Part shown: positions 43,903-54,822 of the stretch, in pieces
How positions within the stretch are numbered: position 1 is the stretch's first letter
How the letters are laid out: the number at the start of each line of letters is the position of its first letter
Assembly (NCBI GenBank): GCA_950022295.1
Contig: OX465600.1
Span: 294,979,782-295,043,781 of the forward strand
Reading direction: 5' to 3'
From: Bromus sterilis
Lineage: Eukaryota; Streptophyta; Magnoliopsida; Poales; Poaceae
Length of the DNA stretch: 64,000 nucleotides
Notes under the pieces: model-generated
What the model saw: the letters and a program-made list of their open reading frames with translations, nothing else
Told to the model about the DNA's origin: nothing
The model's database searches: none
Made by a program: the position numbers and the translations under genes

Positions 43903-44589
43903 GAGGAAACAAGTAGTGGCAATTCCGATGGGTCGAGTGGTGGTTCGCCTGCTTCTCCCGTGACTTCATCCTCGGCCGATTCCTCGGCTGATGATGCTTG
44001 CTCTTCTAGTTCTAAAGATGATATGGACGTCAAGCCGGTCGTCAAGCGGCTGCGTCAGTAGGCGAGGCACCTTGTAGAACTGGAGGACGGCGACCTGCTT
44101 CTTCGCGGACTGGGTTGCTACTTTGTCTGTGGTGATGCTCGTCAAGTTGTGGTACGAAAGTGCCAATTATCTCATCATGTGCATACATGTAGAAGTCATA
44201 ATTCCTTGGGATGGTTGTAACCCGTCTGGTAGTTGCTCGAGTCCTTTTGTAGCGATAGCTTTCCTTTGACTCCTTTGTAATGAAAATGGCCCTTCGGGTG
44301 CGCGGCAGCGCTCCCGATGGGAGTATCCCCCGAGGCTACGTTTGATTTGTAGAATCAGGCGTAGGCTGTGATTTTTGTCTACCTGGGCTGTCCTTTCCCG
44401 TTGTTATTTATTCCAAGTTTTTTATCGGGTGCGCGTCAGCGCTCCCGATGGGAGTATTCCCCGAGTCTTTAGGTGATCGCTTGCGATCAGGTGAAAACTA
44501 AAGAACTTTGTGTTTTTCGATATGATTCTATTTGCGGAAAACTCTTGGTGAGTCGGGGGGATCTTGTGTTCTGGTTTCCCGGTGCTTGC

Positions 44590-45085
44590 AGATGAGGTCG
44601 CGTTTCAGCGAGGATAGCGTCTCTCGGGGGGAGTTTTATGCTCGAGCCCCCGAGTGCTTTTAAGTATAGTCGCATGTGCGAGGATAGCGTGTCTCGGGGG
44701 GAGTTTTATGCTCGAGCCCCCGAGTGCTTTTAATTATAGTCGCATGAGCGAGGATAGCGTCTCTTGGGGGGAGTTTTATGCTCGAGCCCCCGAGTGCTTT
44801 TAAGTATAGTCGCATGAGCGAGGATAGCGTCTCTCGGGGGGAGTTTTATGCTCAAGCCCCCGAGTGCTTTTAAGTATAGTCGCATGAGCGAGGATAGCGT
44901 CTCTCGGGGGGAGTTTTATGCTCGAGCCCCCGAGTGCTTTTAAGTATAATCGCATGAGCGAGGATAGAGTCTCTCGGGGGAGTTTTATGCTCAAGCCCCC
45001 GAGTGCTTTTTAGTATAGTCGCATGAGCGAGGATAGCGTCTCTCGGGGGAGTTTTATGCTCGAGCCCCCGAGTGCTTTTAAGTAA
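44590..45085 (-). repeat. Tandem hairpin array of Tat C, about seven units
   Basis: On plus the units read GAGGATAGCGTCTCTCGGGG, GGAGTTTTATGCTCGAGC, CCCCGAGTGCTTTTAAGTA, with CTCGGGGG...CCCCCGAG pairing. Relative to the element this is the same place and orientation as in A and B, while the linker sequence is different. Confidence 0.92.
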
Positions 45086-45208
45086 TGTGTTTGGGCAGCA
45101 TTATTTTATTTCTTCGAGTTTTACAAAGGTTGCCGATCGGTGCTGCTGCCGATGTCTCTTGTAATGCATAGATGACTATGGGTAGAACAGGCGTAGGTTT
45201 GCTACGTT

Positions 45209-46250
45209 CTATGGATTTCCCACGTCCTCATTGGTTTTCGGGTTCTTCAACCTGTATGCGCCTCCTCCTATGACTTCCGAGATTATGAACGGCCCCTCCC
45301 ATTGCGAGGCAAGCTTGTGCACTTTTTCTTGTATTAGCCGTAACACGAGGTCTCCTTTGGTGAATGTTCTGGTCCGCAGGCGGCTGCTTTGATATGTGTG
45401 CAGTTTGTCCTGGTATCCTTCAGATCTTGTGATGGTTGTGTCCCGTGCTTCGTCTGTTGTGTCTTTGTCGTTCTGCAGTGCTTCTTCTGCCTCTTCCTCT
45501 TCGTACCCTGAGATTCTGGGAGCTACAAATTTTAAGTCGTGCGGCAGTACTGCTTCTGCCCCGTATACCAAGAAGAAAGGTGTATACTGGGTTGAGCTGT
45601 TTGGGGTGGTACGCAGGATCCATAGTACTGCGGGAAGTTCCTCCACCCAGTTGCCTGCGGCTTGTTCTAGTGGTGCTAGGAGTCGTTTCTTTATTCCTCC
45701 GCATACTAGGCCGTTTGCTTTCTCCACTTGGCCTTTGTACTGTGGGTGTGCGACTGATGCGTAGTTGATTTTGATGCCTAGCTCTTGACAGAAGTTTTGG
45801 AATTCTACTGTTGTGAAGTTTGTACCATTGTCTGTGATGATGTTGTGTGGTACTCCGAATCTGAAGATGATTGACTTGATGAAGTTAACTGCCGTGAGGG
45901 CTGTTGAGCTAGTGATTGGTACTGCTTCGATCCACTTGATGAACTTGTCAACTGCGACTAGTAGGTGTGTTCGTCCTCCTTTTGAGGATTTCTTGAGTGG
46001 GCCTACCATGTCGAGTCCCCATGTGGAAAATGGCCACGACAACGGTATGGTTTTGAGTTCAGATGCTGGGGTGTGTGGCCTGCTGGCGAATTTTTGGCAG
46101 GCGATGCAGCGCCGTACGATATCCTCTGCATTTCTCATAGCGGTCGGCCAGTAGAAACCTGATCGGAAGGCTTGGCCACGAGTGCTCGACTGCTCGCGTG
46201 ATGTCTGCAGGTGCCTTCGTGAATCTCGAGAAGTAGGGCTTTGCCATCTT
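45209..46250 (-). pseudogene. Tat C integrase
   Basis: The frame 46138-45209 is open with LDMVGPLKKSSKGGRTHLLV, IITDNGTNF and a kept third acidic block (HPQYKGQVEKANG). The C-terminal part runs to KTNEDVGNP, where a TAG stops it early (A and B read on to LFYP). The zinc-binding HHCC part upstream (to about 46250) is frameshifted. Confidence 0.85.
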
Positions 46251-46332
46251 CTTCATCTATACACTTTTGGAGGACCTGAGAAATGCTGCGCTTATAGAGT
46301 TGTCTGTTGATTACTGTGAATGCTTTAGATCG

Positions 46333-46983
46333 TCAACTGATGCGTCGGGCTTCTGCAACGTCTTGTGGTAGGGTGCCCTTGATTAGGAATCGAAGGAAAG
46401 GTTTTGCCCAGGCTGGGTCTTCGAGTGCTGCTGGTTCTACGGCTTCGGTTGCTTGGCTGCTTGTGCCGTCGGCTGTGTTCGTTGCTGCAACCTGTGCTAG
46501 TTCATTTGTGTCATCTTCCTCTGCGACTACCTTGGGTGTTGCTGGCTTTGCTTTGATTGATCTCTGGTTGATGCTCTCGAGGAAAACACCTGATGGTATT
46601 GGTCCACGAGTCGATCCGATGTTCGCAAGTTCATCGGCTTCTGTGTTATTTGCTCTGGGGATGTAGTTGAGTTCGCAGCCGTCGAATCCTCCCTCTAGTG
46701 TGTTATAGAGATTCTGGTAGGCCGTCATGTTGTCTGAGACTGCGTTACAGTCTCTTATCGCCTGTAGGACGACGAGGTTGGAGTCGCCATAGATCGAGAG
46801 GCGAGTGACGCCGCAAGTTTTTGCCATGCGCATGCCATGGAGTAGTGCCTCGTATTCTGCTTCGTTGTTGGAGGCATTGTTGAAGTTGATCTGGAGGATG
46901 TATTTGAGCTTCGTTCCTTTGGGGGAGACTAGTACGACGCTTGCTCCGGCTCCTTGTTGTCTTTTGGATCCGTCGAAATACAT
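46333..46983 (-). pseudogene. Tat C archaeal-type RNase H (aRNH) and linker
   Basis: MYFDGSKRQQGAGASVVLVS, NNEAEYEALLHGMRMAK, LSIYGDSNLVVLQAIR and RANNTEADELANIG carry the D-E-D-D residues of an RNase H different from the one next to RT. A second, archaeal-type RNase H defines the Tat lineage. The linker to integrase (PAWAKPFLRFLIKGTLPQDV) follows. Confidence 0.88.
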
Positions 46984-47004
46984 CGTCCATGAGTTGGATA
47001 GGTC

Positions 47005-48048
47005 TTAGGGACCTGGTGTTTGGACCTCTGTCCACTCGACCAGGAAGTCTGGGAGTACTTGGGCTTTGATTGTTGTTGGGTGTTTGAACTGCAGATCTCG
47101 CGGGTTGAGCTCAATGTTCCACTCAGCGACTCGACCGGTCGCTCCGGGGTTGTGCAGGATGTCCGTGAGTGGTGCACTGCTCACGATTGTGATGGGGTGT
47201 TCGTCGAAGTAATGCGATACTTTCTTGGAGGTCATGATAATGGTGAGCAGGAGCTTCTGGTAGTGCGAGTACTGTTATTGTGGCTTTGTGAGCAGCGTGC
47301 TGTGGTAGTACATTGGTCTTTGTATGCTCTAGATTTTGCCTTCTTCTGCGCGCTCGACGACGAGCACCGTGCTCACTACACTGCTGCGCGCTGCTATGTA
47401 CAGGTACAACTTTTCCCGTTCTTTGGGCACCGCCAAGGTTGGTGGGGTTGAGAGGGTTTTCTTTAGGTCTGCGAATGCATTGCGGGACTCCTCGGTCCAC
47501 TCGATTTTTTCTCCTTTTCTGAGCAGTTGGTAAAATGGTAAGGTCCTTTCTGCTAGCCTGCTGAAGAAACGGCTCAATACTGCGAGTCTTCTTGTGAGCT
47601 GCTGCACGCCTTTGATGTTGGTTGGCCTTTGCATCTTGGCGATTGCTTGTACCTTTTCGGGGTTTGCTTCGATTCCTCGGGCGGAGACCATGTACCCGAG
47701 TAATTTTTCGGCTGGGACGCCGAACACACACTTTTTTGGGCTGAGCTTGATTCTGTACTTGTTGAGGGCCGCGAATGTTTCACGGAGGTCGTCGAGTAGC
47801 GTGTTTGCGCTGTAGGTTTTGATGACAATGTCGTCTACGTAGACCTGGACGTTTCTGCCAATTTGGTCTCTCAAGCATGCTTGCATCATTCGCTGGTACG
47901 TGGCTCCAAAATATTTTAGGCCAAAGGGCATTGTTTGGTAGAAGAATACGCCATAGGGGTGATGAACGAGGTGTGCTCTTCGTCTTCTTCCTTCATCCTG
48001 ATATGGTTGTATCCTGAATATGCGTCGAGGAAGGATAGGAGGTCGCAT
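47005..48048 (-). pseudogene. Tat C reverse transcriptase and first RNase H
   Basis: The frame 48048-47329 has TMPFGLKYFGATYQRMMQAC, the catalytic VYVDDIVIKT, LSPKKCVFGVPAEKLLGYMV and the FSRLAERTLPFYQLL connection. RNase H fragments follow in shifted frames (LYLYIAARSSVVSTVLVVER; then 47235-47005 with PLTDILHNPGATGRVAEWNI). The catalytic YVDD is intact but the reading frame is not. Confidence 0.85.
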
Positions 48049-48279
48049 CCTGATGTGGAGTCGATTATTTGATCGATTCTTGGCAGGGGGAAGTGGTATT
48101 TTGGGCAGTGCTTGTTGAGAGGCTCATAGTCGACGCACGTCCTCAGTACCTCAGTGTCCTTTTTAGGGACTAGGACTGGGTTTGCTATCCAGGTTGCTTT
48201 CTTCGTCTCTCGGATGAACTGTGCGGAGTAGTCGGTTGATTTCTTCTCAGATTGCTCTGCGTTTGGGCTCTGAGAATCG

Positions 48280-49107
48280 TCACAGCGCCTGCTTTACTGG
48301 CTTGGTGTTTGGCTTGATGTGGAGCGCGTGTTCTGCAAATTCTCGCGGTATTCCGGGCATGTCGGCTGGGCACCAGGCGAAAAATTTCCACTCTTCACGA
48401 AGGAAGGTTATGAGGGGGGTTGCTTGTACTTCTGGGAGGTGGGCGTATACGCGGACTGTCTTCTCTGGGTCTGTTGGGTGGACTTGGTGTGTGATTGTGT
48501 AACTGTCGACGCTGAAATCGCGGTCGAATTCTTGTGACTCGCTTCGGCTTGCCAGCGGAAATATGCTTTTGTCCGTGACCATGGCTATTTCTTTGAGCTG
48601 TTGTTGGGCTCCAAACGTGTCAGAGACTTTGTGGAAGTCGCGGCCGCACTGGTCCGATTTGGTGAAGCTTCCCTTTACTGTGATGATTCCTGCAGGTCCT
48701 AGCATCTTGAGCTTGAGATATGCATAGTGCGGGACCGCCATGAATTGTGCGAACGCTGGTCGCCCGAGTATGGCGTGATACTGCGACTGCCAGTCGAGTA
48801 CTTCGAACTCGAGGGCTTGCTGCCGAAGATCACATCAAGCTCGATTGTTCCGATGGAGGCGGCTGCTTCGCCCAGAACTACGCCATATATAGTTGTGCTT
48901 GACTTCTTCCAAACTGATCGTGGGACTAGCATCTTGCGTAGGGTGCTGGCAAAGATTATGTTTAGGTTGCTGCCTCCGTCCATGAAGACTCTGTCCATGT
49001 CGTAACCTCCGATCTGGGCTTCGAGGACTAGGGGTGCTTGCCCCGGCCTTGGGACTGCGGGCGGGTGGTCGCTTTGAGAGAAGGTGATGCCGGTCTCGAC
49101 GCCACAA
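48280..49107 (-). pseudogene. Tat C protease and pre-RT spacer
   Basis: The pieces are MDRVFMDGGSNLNIIFAST (active site DGGS), IPHYAYLK-like VPHYAYLKLKMLGPAG, and 48741-48280 ending in FLREEWKFFAWCPADMPGIP, the conserved stretch before RT. A frameshift near 48830 splits the protease. RT begins beyond 48280 with NTKPVKQAL. Confidence 0.8.
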
Positions 49108-49118
49108 AGTTGGTAGAT

Positions 49119-50024
49119 TTATGCTATCTTTAGGCCTTCGGCTGCTTCGGCCTGCAGCGTGTAGGCGTCCTGCTTTGCTTTTGAGGGTCTTCGTTCTTGG
49201 ATCATGCAGATTCGTCCATGGGACGTGGGGTATTGCCTTTCTGTACTTGGTGCTGGTGACCGCGCGCTTCTTCGAGTGCGTTTGGCTTCACGCTGCTTTT
49301 CCTCCTTGAGGCTGTTGGAGAGTTCGGTGAATAGGCGACAATCTCCTAGGGTGTGGCTTGCTCTGAGGTGTCCCCAAATGTCTTCGAAACAGTGGATCGC
49401 GCAAGGTCCTTCCAGTTGCTCTTTGGCTGTGAGTTTACTGGAGCCAGCGTGCCTTCTTCTCCTTGAGATTTGGAAGATCTGCGAGTGATCTTCTGTTCGG
49501 TTGTGGAATCTTGGGTCAAGCTCTATCCCATCGCTGAGTGACTGGTTCCGGATGAAGTTGGCGAATTCATCTGGTCTTCGGTCTGGGTCGTAGTACTCTC
49601 CGGTCTGGGTTTCGGAGTCCCTGTCTTGTCGCGTGGCGGGGGTCCGGGCGGCGGCTGGTCGTCGACTGGTTGGCGAGTCTTCTGTCACGCGCTGCGACTC
49701 TTCGAGTGGGGTTCCCGTGTAGAGTCCTCGTGCTTGTCTTCTGGGTCGTCGAGTTCTTTTCCGTCGGCGATGGATCTGGCGGTCGTTGAGGTGCTGGACT
49801 TGATTCGACTGCAGGCTAAGTGATCTTGACGAGGCGATGGAGATGCTTGTGGTGAACTTGAATTCCTCGAGCGGGCTAGATCTGATTCTAGTCCTCGAGT
49901 GTTGATTTGCTGAAGGCGGGACCGCCGAGATCGTGATTCCAACCTGTGTAGTTCCCACAGACGGCGCCAATTGACGAGGATCGGGCTCGGCAAATCTCAT
50001 GGCCAGGGACCCTGGGTTAGTCAT
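49119..50024 (-). CDS. Tat C gag, open but shortened
   Basis: From the ATG at 50024 (MTNPGSLAMRFAEPDPRQL) the frame is open for about 302 aa. It is rich in Arg and Ser, with SETQTGEYYDPDRRPDEFAN, RRRRHAGSSKLTAKEQLEG and a Cys/His tail CAIHCFEDIWG. No capsid core of normal length is present. The start lies inside the LTR, upstream of the primer-binding site; a later start is possible. It is an element protein, not a host gene. Confidence 0.65.
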   Translation of the reverse strand: MTNPGSLAMRFAEPDPRQLAPSVGTTQVGITISAVPPSANQHSRTRIRSSPLEEFKFTTSISIASSRSLSLQSNQVQHLNDRQIHRRRKRTRRPRRQARGLYTGTPLEESQRVTEDSPTSRRPAAARTPATRQDRDSETQTGEYYDPDRRPDEFANFIRNQSLSDGIELDPRFHNRTEDHSQIFQISRRRRHAGSSKLTAKEQLEGPCAIHCFEDIWGHLRASHTLGDCRLFTELSNSLKEEKQREAKRTRRSARSPAPSTERQYPTSHGRICMIQERRPSKAKQDAYTLQAEAAEGLKIA

Positions 50025-50413
50025 AGAGAAGGGAAAGGTTGGACGATACTCGTCGGCTAACAGGAGAAGCACTTCCTGCTCGATATTATTGCGCGAGGGG
50101 GCGATTACAGGAGAGGCCAAGGTGAGTTCTCGCAAGTTCAGGAGAGTAGATTGTGTATTGGATTGATTTAGACGTCTCCCCTCCTAGCCTTTATATACTA
50201 GGCCAGGTCTCGGGGAGATCGTACTAGAATACAAAGATAGTTTCCTAGTTCTAGTCTTGCCTTGTACGCCAAGTCGTGCCTTCCATATCAGTCGCGGACT
50301 CCTACGTCGGTGCTTGATTGGGCCAGTCGTGGGCCCGTCGAGGCTTCCCAGCGGGCCTTCTATCTTCATACGCACCAGGTATCCTCACACGCAGGAATCG
50401 TCACCCCTCGTCA
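49972..50413 (-). repeat. 5' LTR of Tat C
   Basis: It is 442 bp, with the TATATA box at about 50191-50197 (minus). It differs from the 3' LTR by small indels (for example near 50400). Confidence 0.92.
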
Positions 50414-50466
50414 GCCACTAAAGGCAAAAAAGGACGCCACTAAAAGGGTATTCCCTAGTAGTGCAA

Positions 50467-51957
50467 ATTAAATTCTAAAAAATAGTTTTTGAGCTTTGTT
50501 AAAACTGAAGAGCTCATACCATGAAAATTTGATCCACCATTAATGTGAAAAAATGAGACCAACCCAGGGCTAATCCTTGTTGGCTTTTTTATAGAAGAAA
50601 ACTCCGTAAGCATCACAAGCTATAGCTGAGACTCGAACCTAGGTGGGCTGACAGCAACCTCATGTGCCCAGCCACCAGAGCGACACTCTGTTCTCATCCA
50701 CCGTTAATGTGAGGAGGCCCACTTCGGGCTGGTGGAGGCCAAACATGCACTTCTTGGCATGGTCAATCCCGACATGCCTCATTGGATCACTCCTTGACCC
50801 AATAGCCAACATTCCCGCATTTTTGAACTTATTAATTTTTTCTCTTAAATTTTATGTCAGTAAATAAATATTGACATGTACTTTTAAAAATCCCGCAACT
50901 GCCCAAGTCAATATTGACATGTACTCAAACATAACTTTCGTTATTATAGGGATATGTGGATTTTTCCTTTAAAATGATTTTATCAAAAGCACGCTAACTG
51001 CGTGCCTTAGCTAAAAGGTACTCGATCCGGGTAAAAGAAAAAATCTGATAAGCTTTCACCATCTGTGGATGAGAAGCAAACACCATATCAACACAAACGC
51101 ACATCTTCTAATTTACTAAACCCCCTAGGGGTAAATCCCCTAGGAAGCGATTGAGAGGCTGAGAATTTCAATTTTGACTCAGTCAAAAAAATGGGTTGTC
51201 GCTAGAGTAAACAATTCACACCTCTTCCATAAGCTATTGTGTTATTCCCGCAAAAAAACTATTGTGTTTCGTTGTAGAGAAAAAAAACATTGACGTGAAT
51301 GAGACACCGAGAGAAAACATCCGTATAGATCCCAAAAAGACATACAAATGTACAATGATTTCGGGCCTCACAATCATGCCACAAGGTTTCGGCTATATAC
51401 GAACGGGCGGTGATTCCCCGCCGCTGCCACTGGCGACGGCAGAGGCTGCCTGCCGCCGTTGATCGCCACTGCTGAGGCCGCACACCGTCGTCGATGCCAG
51501 CATCGATGCCATAGCCTTCGTGCAGACGCGTCGATCCGATATGGTGCGCCGTTTTGCTCATATGCTTGTGATTTCACAGGGATCAGGCGGATGCATGTCT
51601 GGCCGCCCCATGGTAGCGGAGCAAGGAATGAGGTTGCACGAGCGTATGTGTATGGTAATTTTGCTCGTCCCAGTAGAAGTGAGATTCCAGGCCAGCTGGC
51701 ATCAGTCGTTGTGTTGTTATCTATTTCTAGGTCAATGTATTATTCTGGTGTCACTCTCACTAGATCTACAACGCACCGATTAGCAGTGCTCGAGCAATAA
51801 TTTTAGGGGTCTAAGTATGCCGCATAAATAGTGTTTGAAATTGATAAGATCAATGATCTACAAATGAAATGTATAATCTTTTTGGATGGAGTTAAACAAA
51901 TATGGATGGAATTACATGTACAAAAAACCGTCGGCCAGTATACATACCATACTATGC
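50467..51957. other. Intergenic DNA with a SINE-like sequence
   Basis: No gene is supported. Short frames near 51259-51800 overlap on both strands and lack domains. Confidence 0.5.
50590..50697 (-). mobile_element. tRNA-derived SINE-like sequence
   Basis: On minus, GCTCTGGTGGCTGGGC (A-box-like) is followed 25-35 bp later by GGTTCGAGTCTC (B box of the tRNA-type polymerase III promoter, plus coordinates about 50628-50639). Related phrases ATCCACCATTAATGTGA (about 50530) and ATCCACCGTTAATGTGA (about 50696) flank the region and could be an old duplication. It does not fold as a tRNA. Confidence 0.5.
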
Positions 51958-52133
51958 CAGTGGCGTAGCCAGCTCAATGCTTCAAGGTGGTCCAACACTA
52001 AAATATTCATAAACATATAGTATTTAATTTAAAAAACAATTTATTTTTACACTATATATATGCTACATGGAAATTCCATAATGGTCCATGGATGGCCCAT
52101 GGCCTATCCTAGAACCCCCTAGCTATGCCACTG
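51958..52133. mobile_element. hAT-type MITE, family copy 2
   Basis: CAGTGGCGTAGCCAGC at the left pairs with CTAGCTATGCCACTG at the right. The flanks TACTATGC and CGGTATGC share the last five bases. Interior phrases (GGTCCATGGATGG, GGTGGTCCAACAC) match the copy at 5999-6194. Confidence 0.75.
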
Positions 52134-53510
52134 CGGTATGCGTCCTCATACTTAATTAACGTTTCACATTTATATATTTTTCGATTTGGTCATACCTCTT
52201 GGTTATGTGTGTAAAAGTCTTCGATGTTTTTATCTTTTACATCCAGTTGAGGTTTCACATTGAGAATTTATTTGAAAATTTTGACTTGATTATTATCTCC
52301 TGCTATGTGTGTAAACCATTTCTTTCTGTTTTTCTTAAATTTCTCATCTCTTCTTTCCTTAAATTTGAATGTGTAGCACATGAACATCATCGTTTATATC
52401 TTCGAAAGAAATGAATGTTAATTTTAATATGTTTCGTACGACCATACTAGACATGTTAAATTTGAAGTGGTTCATGATTTTGATCTGAGCAGCACCGATG
52501 TTCTTTATGGATTGATCTGCCAATGTGTGGACCCATTGGTAAATGGTTGGATGGTGGAAAGATGTGAGTTGATTTAAGGCAATAATTACAAGCGCCCATC
52601 ACAATCTAGAGTTTGAGTTGCTTCTATCCCGACTGGTTAGCCGGTGGTGAAAACGCTTTGCATGCCTCCATCTAGATATTGATGTGTGGTAATGATCAAC
52701 TATAGGTTCTTCAGATAATATGACGAAGTATTAAAATCAACCATAACATCACTATAGGGGCTGCCAAATCATTTTTAAATGTTGTGGACAATCATCTCGA
52801 GAAAGCTAAGGTTAAAGCATGTTGAACATGATAAGCTGTTTTGACGTACACATAAATATATCATAGTTCATCGATGAAGGCAACGCAGCAAAGCACGCAA
52901 GACTCTTCTAGTAATACAACATTTTCCCTTCGAGAACTAACCGTTTATCCAGACCGGATAAGCACATCTTTGCTAGTGCTAAACCATATTTTCGGTGTAA
53001 ATAAGAAAAGAAGATACGGGAGGCCTCCGAAACACGAGGCCAACGTCTGAGTGAGCCGTCGAAATCCCGATCCCACGGCCGTTACCCAATCGTACGGCTG
53101 CAGACCAGTCAATCCCCTTGGACCTCGCCTCGCCAACTCTCCTCCTCCTATCCCAGTGCACGGGCCTACCGCCACCCATGGCCGGACCTACTCCCCGGAT
53201 CTTCTGCGGCCACACTGGCTGCTATCTCACACATCATTTCCTTTGTAAAAATCCTTCACACGCCGAGGCTGGTTCAGTGGCGAGTTCACAGAAGATCCTG
53301 ACGACGGTGCAGTGGCTTTGACTGTTTAGATTTGCAGGAGCAACAGTATTGATAACAGAGCATAAAAAGCCTTTTCTTTCCCACCCCAGACCCACAGCAC
53401 ATCATTTCAATTTTGTTACATTTTCTTGAGCTGCCCCCTCCATTATCTCCATGCCAAAATCTTGTGATGAAAACACCAAGCTTCCTCCTTCTTTGCCTAT
53501 TTGTTCAGCT
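52134..53510. other. Intergenic DNA upstream of the HD-ZIP III gene
   Basis: No gene or RNA is recognised; frames such as 52979-53215 have no domain. Confidence 0.45.
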
Positions 53511-53511
53511 A

Positions 53512-53700
53512 GTATTACTTCCTAGATCGTCAATTTAATTAAAATAAAATAAAATATATATTAGAAAAAATATATCATTATAAATTTTAAATATATATTT
53601 TATAATAGTTTAATTTTTTTGTAGTATGTTTTATGTTATGTTGATTAAATTGATAATTTAAGGACACGCCCATGCCCTATAAACTACGACGGAGATAGTA
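53512..53700. mobile_element. Possible AT-rich MITE (Stowaway-like)
   Basis: GTCAATTTAATTAA near the left and TTGATTAAATTGAT near the right are inverted, and the right end CTACGACGGAGATA resembles a Stowaway terminus (TATCTCCGTCGTAG). The interior is highly AT-rich. Boundaries and TSD are uncertain. Confidence 0.4.
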
Positions 53701-54536
53701 ATACATTTTCCCACTCCGGCATTTCACTCTGGAGGGATGGTTGGTTCTTGGGAGCACCACATCTATATTTATTACTGTATAAATTACGTTAAAAGATGAA
53801 GACATTAACACAGGTTTCTAAAAAGTGCTGTGATTTTTTTTGACTAGTTACTACTACCCCGTCTCCACCACGCCTCAAGAATCTTTCTCCCTCGATTCCA
53901 AAGGAATCCTTGTTCTGTGACACTGCAACTTTGCAATGCTTAAAGCTGTCTCTCTCATGTCTCATCCGCTCCACTGTAACCCTACACCGCCAGCCAAACA
54001 AACCCATTCCATTCCATTACGTTTTCGACATCTCTCCTTTCATCTTCAACTATTTTTAACCAGAGAAGACAAACTTTATTTCACTTAACAAATACTGTTA
54101 ACAATGTTTGTGCTAGAAACTGATATACTTGTACGCAGTACTCAGCGCTGCTATACATACGATGCTTTTTATACGATTTTCGTACGACGGTATTGCTCCA
54201 CCGTTGCCACAACTATGCCTGCGTCCATTCCATCGTCCAATTCTCTATCATATGGAAATCGGACGCAAGGAGTCGTACGTGAAGCCGTTTTAAATGTCGA
54301 TTTAAGAATCGTGCTATAAAATGATGAGAAAAACGAGGAATGGAATTTTTCAATCGCATCTGAAATAGCAGTATATCCTCAACACAAAAAAGTGAAAAGA
54401 AAGCGAGAGTGGAGAGAGAGGCTGCCAAGTGGGCCTATCGTGAAGTTTGCGCTGAGTTTGTATTGGCGCGGACATCGAACGGATGTGACCGTGTCAATAA
54501 ATACGAATATATCATGCATTGGGCGTTTTTTTGCGC

Positions 54537-54544
54537 ATTTATAA
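54537..54544 (+). promoter_or_regulatory. Candidate TATA box of the HD-ZIP III gene
   Basis: GCATTTATAACTG lies about 280 bp before the main ATG. It is the nearest TATA-like word upstream of the leader. HD-ZIP III genes often have long, sometimes spliced leaders, so the true start may be farther upstream. Confidence 0.3.
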
Positions 54545-54682
54545 CTGAGAGCGAGGGGTCACTCTCACTCCTGGCCGGGCTGCTGCCACTGGACTGAGTG
54601 CAGTATTAAAACGAGGGGAGGCAGGGCGTGCTCACCTCTTCCAACACCAACCCCCTCCCCAAGAACCGCAAAAGCCAGCGGC

Positions 54683-54739
54683 ATGGCCACCACCACCGCC
54701 GGACCACGCCTCCCCGCCTCCTCCTCCCGCAGGCCATGA
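54683..54739 (+). CDS. Upstream ORF, 18 aa
   Basis: An ATG in good context (GGCATGG) opens an 18-codon frame starting MATTTAGPRLPASSS, out of frame with the main protein. Its TGA overlaps the next ATG as ATGA at 54736. That ATG is in frame with the homeodomain. Termination and re-start at this point would add 29 residues to the protein. Confidence 0.45.
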   Translation: MATTTAGPRLPASSSRRP

Positions 54740-54822
54740 AGCGCCACCGTCCTTGGCCTCCTTCCCACGCTCCCCCTCCCCCTCTTCGGCTAGCCGCAGC
54801 ATCGACCGACAGCGGCGCCGGG

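Larger units (their letters stand above)
41614..50413 (-). mobile_element. Tat-lineage gypsy element C, inverted, most complete copy
   Basis: LTRs at 49972-50413 (5') and 41614-42061 (3') flank an interior read on minus. GCCAC stands outside both ends (41609-41613 and 50414-50418). The primer-binding site GGCGCCGTCTGTGGGAAC adjoins the 5' LTR at 49951-49971, and CTCGGGGGCTAC precedes the 3' LTR. The order is gag, protease, RT, RNase H, archaeal-type RNase H, integrase, hairpin array, antisense B3-like gene, 3' repeats. The second RNase H marks the Tat lineage. Several frameshifts disable pol. It inserted into the right subterminal region of the outer CACTA. Confidence 0.92.
11548..50463. mobile_element. 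Outer CACTA transposon, expanded by nested insertions
   Basis: The left end reads CACTACTAGGAAAATAGC and the right end is CACTACTAGGGAATACCC in inverted orientation. CAA stands outside both ends (11545-11547 and 50464-50466), the 3-bp duplication of CACTA elements. Subterminal repeats of the type TAGTGGCGCATTT/AAATGCGCCAC fill 11580-11650, 18105-18350, 18745-18820 and 41450-41612. After removing the three direct insertions only about 1.5 kb of its own DNA remains (11548-11659, 18099-19084, 41246-41613, 50419-50463), so it is non-autonomous. A TATATATAA box at 18828-18836 precedes a short Ser/Pro-rich CCT-repeat frame (from 18908) that is cut by the gypsy insertion at 19085. No transposase is present. 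Confidence 0.88.

Noticed and set aside
51259..51800. Frames of 66-113 aa on both strands
   Set aside because: Mutually overlapping, no domain, no splice context.
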